Below are positions 1 through 9,856 of a DNA stretch of 27,559 nucleotides, piece after piece. Source of the stretch: Oppiella nova (Eukaryota > Arthropoda > Arachnida > Sarcoptiformes > Oppiidae); assembly GCA_905397405.1 (NCBI GenBank), contig CAJPVJ010000346.1, forward strand, positions 1 to 27,559, written 5' to 3'. Below the pieces are notes generated by a model. That model was not told the origin of the DNA, made no database searches, and was given only the letters and a program-made list of their open reading frames with translations. The first letter of the stretch is position 1. The number at the start of each line of letters is the position of its first letter. The translations under genes were made by a program, and so were the position numbers.

Positions 1-2255
1 CTGCAAACGATCGCAACTTGACATCAAAATCAAACAAATCTAAACCAATCATATCTGTGCCCATCAATCACATGGAGTCCGAGAGAGGGATCGAGTCGTA
101 CAACAACTCCAACTCTAGTGAACCAATACTTGAAGACCCAGAAGAGGATTTCGAGGGCGGGATGTCTGTCGAGGAGTTCATCCAACACTTGAAAGACATG
201 GGAAAGAAAGGTCTTCAGGACGAATACAATGCAATCAAATTTCGCGGAGCGGACGGAACTTTTGAAGTGTCGAGACTGCGAGCCAATCAAAGTAAGAACA
301 GGTATACAGACGTTCCCTGTTATGACAGGACACGAGTCAAACTGTCCCTCATTGACGACGACCCCAACTCTGACTATATTAATGGCAATTATGTTAATGG
401 ATATAAACAGAGAAACGCATTTATTTCAACGCAAGGTATTTACAATTACTAGTCATTTCGTTTAGTGTCATATAATTAAGCGTTTTCTTTGCTGTGTTCA
501 ATGTGAAGGTCCATTGCCAAAAACTTTTAATGACTTTTGGCGTTGTGTTTGGGAAAACAATTGCTGTGTTATTGTTATGACCACCAAAACTATGGAAAGA
601 CGGTGTACTAAGTGTGGACAGTATTGGCCTCTCAATGAGGAGACGAGTTGTGATTTCGGACAATTCAATGTCCATAACAATGGGGTCGAAGAGCACAAGG
701 ATTGGATCATTACTTCACTTGTAGTGAATGACACCAAAGTAAGACATGATTACTAATAATTGGTTTATTATTGTTTTTAATTTAAACTGAAATTTTTATA
801 AATTTATAGACAGGTATTACTCGGGAAATAAGTCACTTGCAGTTCACGAGTTGGCCTGACTATGGTTTGTATTTAAATTCAGATAACTCTAAACAGTGAT
901 TAAATGAATGTATTATTGATTGGTGCGATAGGTGTTCCCCTATCAGCGATTGCAATGTTAGACTTCAGGGACAAAGTGAGGGAATATCAATCGAATGCAA
1001 CCAAATCAATGGGCTCTCTATGGAACGGCCACATATTAGGGCCGCCCATCGTTGTCCATTGCAGCGCCGGTATTGGCAGAACAGGTAATGCAAACATCAC
1101 TATATTTCACTATTACCGTATTTCTATTGTAAACTTCTATTATTGAGCATCATTTGACAATTACCGCTAATTAATTATCGGCAACAAAATATCATTATAA
1201 TATATGGTATAATGTGGTACTGTATAGTAACACGGTAGTACTTATGATGATTTACAATTTAGAATAATTGAATGAATTAGGTTTAAGCTTCGATAACATG
1301 AATACAAGATCTAACTTACGTTATCCTATAATAGTATTGATAATATGATAATATCATACAGTTTGATACTTTTGCTAACTTGTAAGTGTAGGATTACTGA
1401 ATTAAATAATAATTAACAATTATAAAGTTTAGAATATACCGTGTAATATTTAATGAATCAAAATAATTTCCCTACTTTGTTTATTCTGATATCAAAGTTT
1501 GTTTAGAATTTTAATTTTATATATATCGGTGGTATAAAGAATAATTGTTGTACCGTATAACTGATTGAAATAGGCTGATAGAACATTTAAATATTGTTAG
1601 AAAATATCAATCACATTTACAAAATCTACTACTGTGTACTAGTACAAATTGCCAGCTTAGATTTATCTATTATAAACTGTAATTAAATTAATACTGATCA
1701 TAGTTCTAAATTATCTTGTTCCATTCTTGCAAGACCCGCAGGGTTTGTACATTTTTAATGATTAAAGGTGTTATAGAGCATTTCATTTTGATGAATACAT
1801 TTATAAATATTATAGAACTGCAGATGGAGAATGCACATTAATGTTGCTGTCTCAATTAATAAAACATATTTACAGTAACTACTAATTAGTTGATTCGTTT
1901 GTAAACAAAAATATGTTCAAACCTAATACCGTATTTTGATGATAATAGAATCGGTATATCGTGTGATTACTAATCAAACTAATGATTAGTTTAATAACTT
2001 TAATGTATAACACTTTATATGTTAGGGACGTTCATAACACTGGATATAAGTATTCAACGGTTGGAGACGACCGGAAGAATAGACATAAAGCGTACCGTCG
2101 AGAAGATACGTCGGGAAAGGGCGTACAGCATACAAGTGCCCGATCAGTATGTATTCTGTTATCTGGCGCTCCTGGAGTACGCGCTCTGCAAACAACTGCT
2201 CCGAGACGTCGACTTATCCGGCTTTAATGAAAGCGAATCAGAACTCGAAGAATGA
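1..2255 (+). CDS. PTPN9: Tyrosine-protein phosphatase non-receptor type 9 (MEG2-like), 3' part
   Basis: Exons as I read them: 1-435 (frame from base 3, 5' end outside the window), 509-738, 810-864, 932-1084 and 2026-2255 (TGA). All introns are GT-AG and phases match; about 366 aa are visible. The sequence shows a complete classical PTP domain: the pTyr loop KNRYTDVPCYD (about 290-320), YINGNYVNGYKQ, the WPD loop (codons 852-860), the signature HCSAGIGRTG with catalytic Cys at 1060-1062 and Arg at 1078-1080, and a C-terminal Q-loop region VPDQYVFCYLALLEYA. The match to PTPN9 rather than other PTPs rests on the segment before the domain (EEFIQHLKDMGKKGLQDEY) and on the order of these blocks. 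In the family an N-terminal CRAL-TRIO lipid-binding domain targets the enzyme to secretory vesicles; that part would lie upstream of this window. The first 50 or so residues here look like the Ser/Asn-rich, acidic linker. The gene is convergent with the GOLM-like gene. Confidence 0.93.
1085..2025 (+). other. 941-bp intron of the PTPN9-like gene
   Basis: This AT-rich intron splits the codon just after the HCSAGIGRTG motif and is more than ten times longer than the gene's other introns (67-73 bp). I see no ORF of note and no transposon ends. It holds two copies of TACTGTA/TACAGTA (1218, 1871) and three of the related TACCGTA (1114, 1551, 1927). Confidence 0.7.
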
Positions 2256-2596
2256 GTAGCCATTGGTTGTATTTATATCAAAACTGGTGTCAATTCATTA
2301 TTATCAATGAATTTCAGTTAATTTTAGTTTTCCTAAATACCATTGTTTATATTGTAATGAAATTTACTTAAATTAACAATTTTGTTGATAATTATAATTA
2401 TAATTAATTAATATGAGATCTCTTTTTATTGAAATTTGTATACATTTGAAGATTATTTGATATTTAATTGTATAAAACCTTTAATCGTAATATACTTAAT
2501 GTAAAATCAATTGACAATTGACCACAAGTGGAGTCCAAAACGAGCCCATTTTCCAGAGTTCGTCAATCCATTGAACGTTTGTTTCATAAATTTCAT

Positions 2597-2637
2597 ATAA
2601 TATTATATAAATAATATATTATATTATATAATATTAT
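2597..2637. repeat. AT-only inverted repeat (potential hairpin)
   Basis: A perfect 14-base arm, ATAATATTATATAA, at 2597-2610 is matched by its reverse complement at 2624-2637 with a 13-base spacer. It lies between two convergent genes. In such AT-rich DNA simple slippage can produce it, so function is not claimed. Confidence 0.6.
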
Positions 2638-2789
2638 GATTCGTTTAATATAAATAACTCGTTAGTAATGACTGCAATCATACCGTTTATCATTACTGTA
2701 TTTTTAATTATTTTTAGTATAACATTACAACTTATACTAACATTTCAAGTTAATTTATATACAATAATTGTAATTACAGTATAATTATG

Positions 2790-2804
2790 TTTATTTCAAA
2801 TAAA
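2790..2804. terminator. Bidirectional poly(A) signal
   Basis: The palindrome TTTATTTCAAATAAA gives AATAAA on the + strand (2799-2804, for the PTPN9-like gene) and AATAAA on the - strand (2790-2795, for the GOLM-like gene, about 195 nt after its stop). Assignment is by position only. Confidence 0.5.
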
Positions 2805-2988
2805 TATCAATACAATTATACATTAATTCTTATAAATATTATAAATTATAAAAAGAGGAACAAATGACTCGTTGGAAACACTAATTATAAAATGTTTTGC
2901 AAAAGTGATGCCAACTCGACTTATGATGGTTTCAATACTTATAAAAACTAAACAACGCTTTCAAATGATATAAATTTATGCCATAGTC

Positions 2989-4003
2989 TTAGATATTCTG
3001 TTTATCTTCAGAATATTTGTTGAGATCATTTGGTACATCGGCTTTCAGTGGGTCTCCCATTTCATTATCATTAGCTTCGACGATACCCTCCTCTTTGCGG
3101 TCCTCTTCAGGCAAAGCATTACTTAGCAATTGATTGTCTTTGAGGGGTTGTGACACCACTGCTTCTTCTGGCCTATCGTTGCCATTGTCGGCCACAATGG
3201 GTTTGGGTTCAGAATCTGTTTCTATTTTGTTGCCAACAGTTTCCGTTTTATTTAAACTGGGGTTTGATTTGTTTGATTCGATGCCAATAGCGTTGATATC
3301 ATTGTTTGGAAATTGTTTGTCAAATGCAGCAGAAGTGACAAAATTGGTGTCATTTTGATGGCTAATATTCGTTGCATTCCTATCCGACAACTCTTTCCTC
3401 AAGACTTCTAATTGTGTTTCTAATCGTTTGTTTTCCTCTTTTAATTGGTTCAGCGATTCGTTGGTGTCTTTTGAATCATCTTTTTGTTGAATTTCTTTAA
3501 GTTTAGTCAAAGTGTCCGCCAATTCGTTGGTCTTTTTGTTCAATTCCTCATTACATTTGTCCTGAAATATGACAACAAATTAATTTCAATTCAATGAATA
3601 AAAGCAAATGCAATGAAAATCAAATGAATACATCGCTGTCTTTGAGGGATTCAATTCTAGTAAGCATTGCGTGAAGTTCTTCGGCTTTAGACTTGATGTC
3701 AGTCTTGGCTGAAGTCAAGTCCTGTTCCTTCTTCTGCAGCGTTTGCTGAGCTCTACTGAACTCCTCTTCCCTGACATTAAGCTGTTTCTGAATGAAAGTC
3801 AAGTCGTTTTCAATCGAGTCTTTTCTGATGAGAATCTTCTTCAGCTGTTCCTCCAATTGGTTGTATTCTTGCGAAAGACTCCAATAACTGACGCCAAGTA
3901 TTCCTAAGCCCACACATAGAGCCGCCAAAACAAATGGTGGACTTCGGCCCGAAAAGTGTGGTCTCAGCTGACCTCGAGTCACACCAGTCGATGATCCCAT
4001 CAC
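2989..4003 (-). CDS. GOLM1/GOLM2: Golgi type II membrane coiled-coil protein, GOLM1/GOLM2 (CASC4) family
   Basis: Two exons on the minus strand, 3632-4003 and 2989-3561, joined by a 70-bp GT-AG intron in phase 0, give 314 aa. The start is the first ATG of MMGSSTG. Residues 1-23 are a short cytoplasmic tail rich in Arg; residues about 24-43 are one hydrophobic segment (FVLAALCVGLGILGVSYWSL), a signal anchor without cleavage features. A long charged heptad-like region follows (about 45-200) with a Cys in the context DKCNEELNKK, then a polar, acidic, low-complexity tail. The layout, the YWSLS motif directly after the membrane segment and the coiled coil match vertebrate GOLM1 (GP73) and GOLM2, whose luminal part sits in the cis/medial Golgi. 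Vertebrate members are 400-430 aa, so this one is short. The acidic C-terminus is not recognisably conserved; assignment is by architecture plus limited residue identity. It is divergent from endophilin A. Confidence 0.72.
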
Positions 4004-6294
4004 TGGTGAAGCCCTTAAGATCTTGTAATTCAGATGAGATAATCAGAGATTTGTCACTCACAAGCGTGAGTAATAGACTGTATGTCAAATGCAGTTTAAT
4101 TGACAAATGCAACAAGCTCACTTCACACACAATCACTCTATCATAAATGTATATATAAATTAGTCATCTGATCCAACCATCTAATCATGTGTTGTTTGAT
4201 TCAATTGATGGTAAATATGTGGAGTTATTATCATAATATAATCAATGATTAATCAATACATTGGATGTGTTTCACTGTTTTTACTGAAAAACACTGTCAA
4301 TAGCCGTAAGTTTCAATGAATTCACGTCTGAATAGTGAATAAAGTGTTTGCAAAACGAGTCGACTGTACAGTAGAGGTGTTGACAATAAACAATTATTCT
4401 GGTGTCAAATGACTACTCGTTTGTCAGTAGAATCAGAATCTGTTGAATAGATGTCCACTTATGATGATATGAACGCATCTTTTAGAAAGTTAATCTCATT
4501 GTCTCCAGTTTTCTCATCCCTATTGTCTTCATCGACGGTCTCATTTAAGAAATGCTTCACTTTATAACGATTTTATCATTTATGATATTCATTTTCATTG
4601 GTTCTTTGTATTCTAATTCTGTCAGTCATTGTAGACTCAATTATGCAATCAATACATTTAAAACCTTTCAAACTCTATGCAATTATAATATACAGTACAG
4701 TACATTGTCGCAAAGATATTTGGTTTCAGTAAAATTACTTTACTAATTTTTTTTAATCATATATACAGTAGTAACCACATTCATACAGTACAATGGCATT
4801 CTATACAGAATTTATAGTTTAGAAGTAATCTATAAATTAGTAAGGAATGAGCAATGTAATAGCATCACCACATTATCTGTTGTTTGATTCCAACACTTTT
4901 GTTATATTTATATCAATTAATGTAATACTTGACTATTTAGTCTTAAATATAATTAGTATATTGTATAGTTCTAGTTTATATTTTATATAAAAATTAAGCT
5001 TAATTTCAATGAATCACCTGGACACATCAAACTTTTGCAAAATACTCTATTTCACTATAAAATATCCTAATATTTGACAGATTACTGACACAATTCTTCC
5101 AGAATAAAAGAGTTACTTGGTCATTTACAAACATTAATTAGTCTAAAAGGTAAACGAATAGACACCTTGATGAAATACTGTATGACAGGATGAATATGAA
5201 AGATATTGTACACCACAGTAACGATTAGATGAAATCAAGTTTGGACTAATAAATGAAACCAGATTTTAAAAAGTGAACTATTTTTTTTATTAACGAGTAT
5301 CATAAGAATTGTTAAAATAAAAAGTTACAAAAATAACTAAGGGTTAGACGGGAGTGGTGTATGAGGTATAAGAAGTTCATACAATGATTACTTAAATTAA
5401 AGAAATTCAAAAATACAGTACATATCATAGTATATGAAAGTATGACATGTATTATCACTAATCAATTTAATTATTTAGTCTCACGTGGTTTTGAATCAAA
5501 AGATAAGTTATAAGAATAATGGCACAGAATAATGTAGAACTATACTACACAGGAATTATACTGAACCATGGTCAAATGATAACACCCTTTACTCTGAAGC
5601 TAACTACTTTTTATATACAAAACTTAATATTAATTTAAAAATGCAATTAAATCATGAATGAAGTGATGATTAGTGATGCAAGTGATTGGAGCCAATAATA
5701 GGTGACACAACTACAGAGTGTTGTGTAAAGTATTAAAGGGTTTGTCTGTATAACGACTGAATGACTTTCAGCAGAGATAGAGTTGTCGTGAAGTGATGTC
5801 AAGAAGGGATAGAAATGTAACACAAATTGAATAATACTTCGCGGCTTTCACTCTATATATCCTGATATACTGTACGTTGCATTGAGTCTTACGCTTAAGT
5901 CTTATCGTCTCTACTATTACTCTATTATTATATAACTTACAGTTAAATACATGCATTACTATCACATCTATTATACACTCTATTATTATATTATTTATAA
6001 TGAGTTATAATTAACACAATTTACACGCGCAATCATTGCTAACCATTTGTGTATTTCATAAACAGATCAATCAAATCATTATTTATTACAACGTTTTCAA
6101 TCAAATCAAGTATTTTGTGATTACTTTGTGTTTGTTTACAACAAATCGGTGTTCAGTTTGAATTGAATTCAGTAATTGGTATGAATTGCGATTACATTAT
6201 GAATAGTATATACAGTCATATATTAGAGTTATATTAACCGTAATATAAACACACATTAATGGCAATCATTGTAACCACAGTTAACTCATCCAAC
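4004..6294. other. Divergent intergenic region between GOLM-like gene and endophilin A
   Basis: About 2.3 kb of AT-rich sequence holding both promoters and 5' UTRs. Chance ORFs are present (for example 4552-4746) but have no family resemblance. A minus-strand TATA-like stretch lies at about 4149-4158, roughly 150 nt upstream of the GOLM-like ATG. The region is dense in TACTGTA/TACAGTA: 4367, 4691, 4696, 4764, 4784, 5176, 5414 and 5868. An untranslated first exon of either gene could be hidden here; I cannot place one. Confidence 0.6.
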
Positions 6295-8373
6295 ATGGCT
6301 TTGGCTGGATTCAGGAAGCAATTGAATAAAGCAAACCAGGTATTCATAATATCACCCTGAGATGGTCTACTGTACAAACCATCACTTATTATCACTAAAC
6401 CTATTGATAGCTAATCACTGAATCCATTGATACATATATTAGTCATATATTTGCCATTTATGTAACCACTCATTGATATATTGGTGTCTCTTATATGATA
6501 TGACAGTATATGAGCGAAAAGATCGGCGGAGCCGAGGGAACAAAGTTCACGGATCAGTTCACTCATATGGAAAGGGTCTGTCCAACACTACCTGTCCATT
6601 ACTACCTGTCCAACTGCTCACCATTCACTCCATTGCTTATAGAAAACTGATTTCACCAATGAATTGGTCGAAGAGTTGCTAAACAAGACAAAAGAGTATT
6701 TACAGCCAAATCCTGGTATGTATCCAATTATAAGATTTGTGTGATTTGTGTCCACTTTTAACAACTGAATGAACTGATTATCCGATGGATAGCCACGCGC
6801 GCAAAGCTTACGGTCAGCTCTAAGATCAAGGGCTCAAAGACGCACAGTTATCCTCAACCTGAGGGCACATTAGGGGACTGTATGTGTAAATTCGGCAAAG
6901 ATTTGGGCGAAGACTCATCCTTTGGTTAGTTCTTCACATTGATCTCAACAATGAATTTAATTGTTATGTTAATTGTGACTAATTATAGCCCTAAGTCTGA
7001 ATGAAATGGGAGAAGCCTTACGAGAAATGGCGGAAATAAAGTATGCACTCGAAGACAACGTCAAACAAAACTTTTTGGAACCGTTGACTCACATGCAGTC
7101 CAAGGACTTGAAGGATGTGATGCATCACCGGAAGAAACTGGAGGGCAGACGACTGGACTACGACTGCAAGAAACGCAGGAAAGTGAAGGGAACGCATATC
7201 ACAGTCGATGAGATCAAATTGGCTGAAGACAAGTTCGAGGAGTCGTTCAATTTGGCGTCAATGGGAATGCATAACCTCTTGCAGAATGATGTCGAACAGG
7301 TCTCGCAAATCGCAGCTCTTTCTGAAGCCCTCTATGAATACCACACTCAGTGCGCCAACATCTTAGAAAGTCTTACATCCAGATTAATGGAACAGTAAGT
7401 GAATTGTTTGTTATCTAAAGATGTGATCATTTGATGACATTTTCTTATTTTGTTTGATCCAAAGGAAGAACGAATCGGCCAATAAGAATCCGGAACCATA
7501 TGTACCGAAGAAGTTGCATGAATTGAATCTAAGCGAAGGCTTAGGTCACGACGATATCTCTCCTGGAGCTGAATCCGGCGGACAATATAATGGTTACCCA
7601 GACTTTAATCAATTTAATGGACAGTTTTACAACCCTATTAGCACTTCCGCTCATTTACTCAACGGTAAAACCATTGCCAACAATCATCACAACCGTAACA
7701 GTAGTAATATTATAAATATTTAGCATTTAATATCGCAATTGCTTTCATTGCTTTACTCAACTTCTAAGCCTTAAATCTAACACTAATTTGAATGTTCTTT
7801 TGATAACCACTTCTCATATCAAATCCAATCGGTTGTTGGTTTTGGTCTTTATTCGTGAATTCCTTTATATATTTATATTAATATTTGTTTCTAACTTAAA
7901 ACTAAACTCTTGTCTCATTCCTACGCTATACTGTGTCTGTGGGCACAGAATCTCCTACCGAAGCGCCAGCAAAACCCTCTAATCTATACTTAGACACGAC
8001 TAACGCTAACTCAACGATGCGCTCTCCTAACGGTACTCGTAGCTCACTGCCTGTCCTCTTGTAAACTCTTCTAACTGTGCTTATGATTGCTTTTATACTC
8101 AAAAACTGTATGTCCGTAATGACGGGAACTATAGCTTCACCACTTCCTTCTCCCGTTCGATCTCCAGCCCGATCTCCAGAGTCGCGGACTCCGTGCTGTC
8201 AGGCGTTGTATGACTTCGAGCCGGAAAACGCAAACGAATTGCCTTTCAGAGAAGGGGATGTGATTCAACTGAAGACTCAGATCGACGACAACTGGTATGA
8301 GGGGACTGTCAATGGAAAGAGTGGATTATTTCCCATTAGTTACGTTCAAGTGTTGGTACCGATAGGCCATTGA
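6295..8373 (+). CDS. EndoA: Endophilin A (BAR and SH3 domain membrane-curvature protein)
   Basis: Eight exons: 6295-6339, 6507-6575, 6643-6715, 6793-6924, 6989-7394, 7465-7664, 7949-8032 and 8135-8373, all with GT-AG introns of compatible phase, give 415 aa. The start [15 protein letters not shown] is the family's N-terminal amphipathic helix H0. The N-BAR domain follows to about residue 240, with [43 protein letters not shown] and [19 protein letters not shown] easily matched. A variable Pro/Ser-rich linker leads to a C-terminal SH3 (about 358-413) with ALYDFEPEN, the WYEG core and GLFPISYV. Endophilins bend membranes at clathrin-coated pits and recruit dynamin and synaptojanin through the SH3, notably at synapses. 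Vertebrate SH3GL proteins are about 350 aa; the extra length lies in the linker. The gene is convergent with DET1 and divergent from the GOLM-like gene. Confidence 0.95.
7949..8032 (+). other. EndoA: Candidate alternative (cassette) exon of endophilin A
   Basis: This 84-nt exon sits between acceptor CACAG and donor GGTACT. Both flanking introns are phase 1, so inclusion or skipping keeps the frame; inclusion adds 28 residues starting [11 protein letters not shown] and ending MRSPN. It is open in the required frame and extends the Ser/Pro linker before SH3. Whether it is constitutive or alternative cannot be told from DNA. Confidence 0.6.
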
Positions 8374-9856
8374 GTCAACTTTACATATATGAAATGCCTA
8401 ACCATTAAATGCTAGCCTTCGATGTGTTCTATCGGTCTATTGGTCGCCCTTTTGGGTAAATTATAGTTAATTTCAATTTCATTCAACACAAGTTAACTAT
8501 TTTTCAATTACATTTAAGACATTCAGTTAATGCATTCATACCAAAGATAATTGAGTTTTGAATTATCTATAGTTTTGTCACAAAGACCTGTTGTTTTGCT
8601 CAGTAATTACCAAATTGTTATTCAAACAATTATTGTTATAATTTAAGTCACTTTTGACTAATTGTTTAATTTTGGTTTTTAGATGATTTGAATATAAGAA
8701 TTTTATTTATTATATTTACAACATTTCCAATAGTTTTGAAATTGACAAATATCCGAAACATTATATTTAAAGAGTTTTATTTTAAATGAATTACGCGATA
8801 AAAGACTGATTTATTATAATTTGCGATCAATTGATAACATATTAAACTATTAATAAATAACTGTTCGTCAGAAATGCAGTGCAATCGATATAAACGTGTG
8901 ATTTTCCTCAGCATTTGAGACATTAATTATCAGATTATCATAAATTTAATTCATACAGTATATTTGGTGCTCTAATTATATCAATTCATTAATTATATGA
9001 AAATTACATTTATTTTTATCTTTCGGAGTGAAAATCAAAATGACTTAAAGCCGAAAGTTATACAAATTATTTTGATTAAAATAACTGGACTTACAGTTAG
9101 TATAGATTTAAACTCAACAATATAAGTCTAATGTCTGACATATGTTTAATTGAATGAAATATTTATGAAAAATGATTACAAGTATTATTCCATCCTTTTG
9201 ATGATCTCTATAACTGTAAGTACAGTACACTTCTGTGAAACATATGATAAATATTATACTGTACTATCAAATGGATTGAATTTAATGTCGTATTGTTAAT
9301 CTTAATAAGTTATATAACTAATCATTAAAATTAATATTAATAAACCTCACAATACTGTACGATACAGATATTGCAGTATTTATATCTCAAACTATTTTCC
9401 TCTTCTAATTCTATTAATTATTGAATTCTACAGTAAATAACATTATAATCAACACTAAAAGTCGAACCAATAATTGTTCTCTAAATAACTGTTGACTAAC
9501 TGTTATTATAATAGTTTTGTTTGAATTCAATTATATGATAAAGCAATATATAAATGATAAAATGATTGTAAGCCTCATTGTGATTAAATAATTATTAAAT
9601 TTCAAATCTTATATCAATTGCTGTTCAAATAATTCTCAATCAAAGCTTATAATTGTTTAATGAATTTATTTACAATGATATCAATTATCGAATTATAATT
9701 ATATTTATGAATAAAACTATAAACAATAGAATTAACATCTATTAAATTTAATTTTAATATAATTTTAATATATATATAGTAATTACATTGTACTGTATAT
9801 ACGGAATTTGGGATTAATATATAAGTTAGCAAACTATGATACGGTAGTAGTCTATG
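8374..9856. other. Convergent 3' intergenic region, endophilin A / DET1
   Basis: About 1.5 kb, very AT-rich, with no supported gene. Candidate poly(A) signals for endophilin A are ATTAAA at 8404 and AATAAA at 8852; for DET1, AATAAA on the minus strand at 9665-9670. TACTGTA/TACAGTA occurs at 8954, 9221, 9257, 9353, 9429 and 9791, and TACGGTA at 9840. The short ORF at 9647-9832 is AT-driven and not supported. Confidence 0.6.

Larger units (their letters stand above)
2256..2988. other. Convergent 3' intergenic region, PTPN9-like / GOLM-like
   Basis: About 730 bp of AT-rich sequence between two stop codons facing each other. It must hold both 3' UTRs. Notable contents are an AT-only inverted repeat (2597-2637) and a palindromic double poly(A) signal (2790-2804). 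No coding potential is seen. Confidence 0.7.

Noticed and set aside
4552-4746. 64-aa hydrophobic ORF in the GOLM/endophilin intergenic region
   Set aside because: Its hydrophobicity follows from AT-rich codons; no family resemblance, no splice or promoter context.
9647-9832. 61-aa minus-strand ORF between endophilin A and DET1
   Set aside because: Composed of Ile/Asn/Tyr/Lys from AT-rich DNA; typical chance ORF in a 3' UTR.
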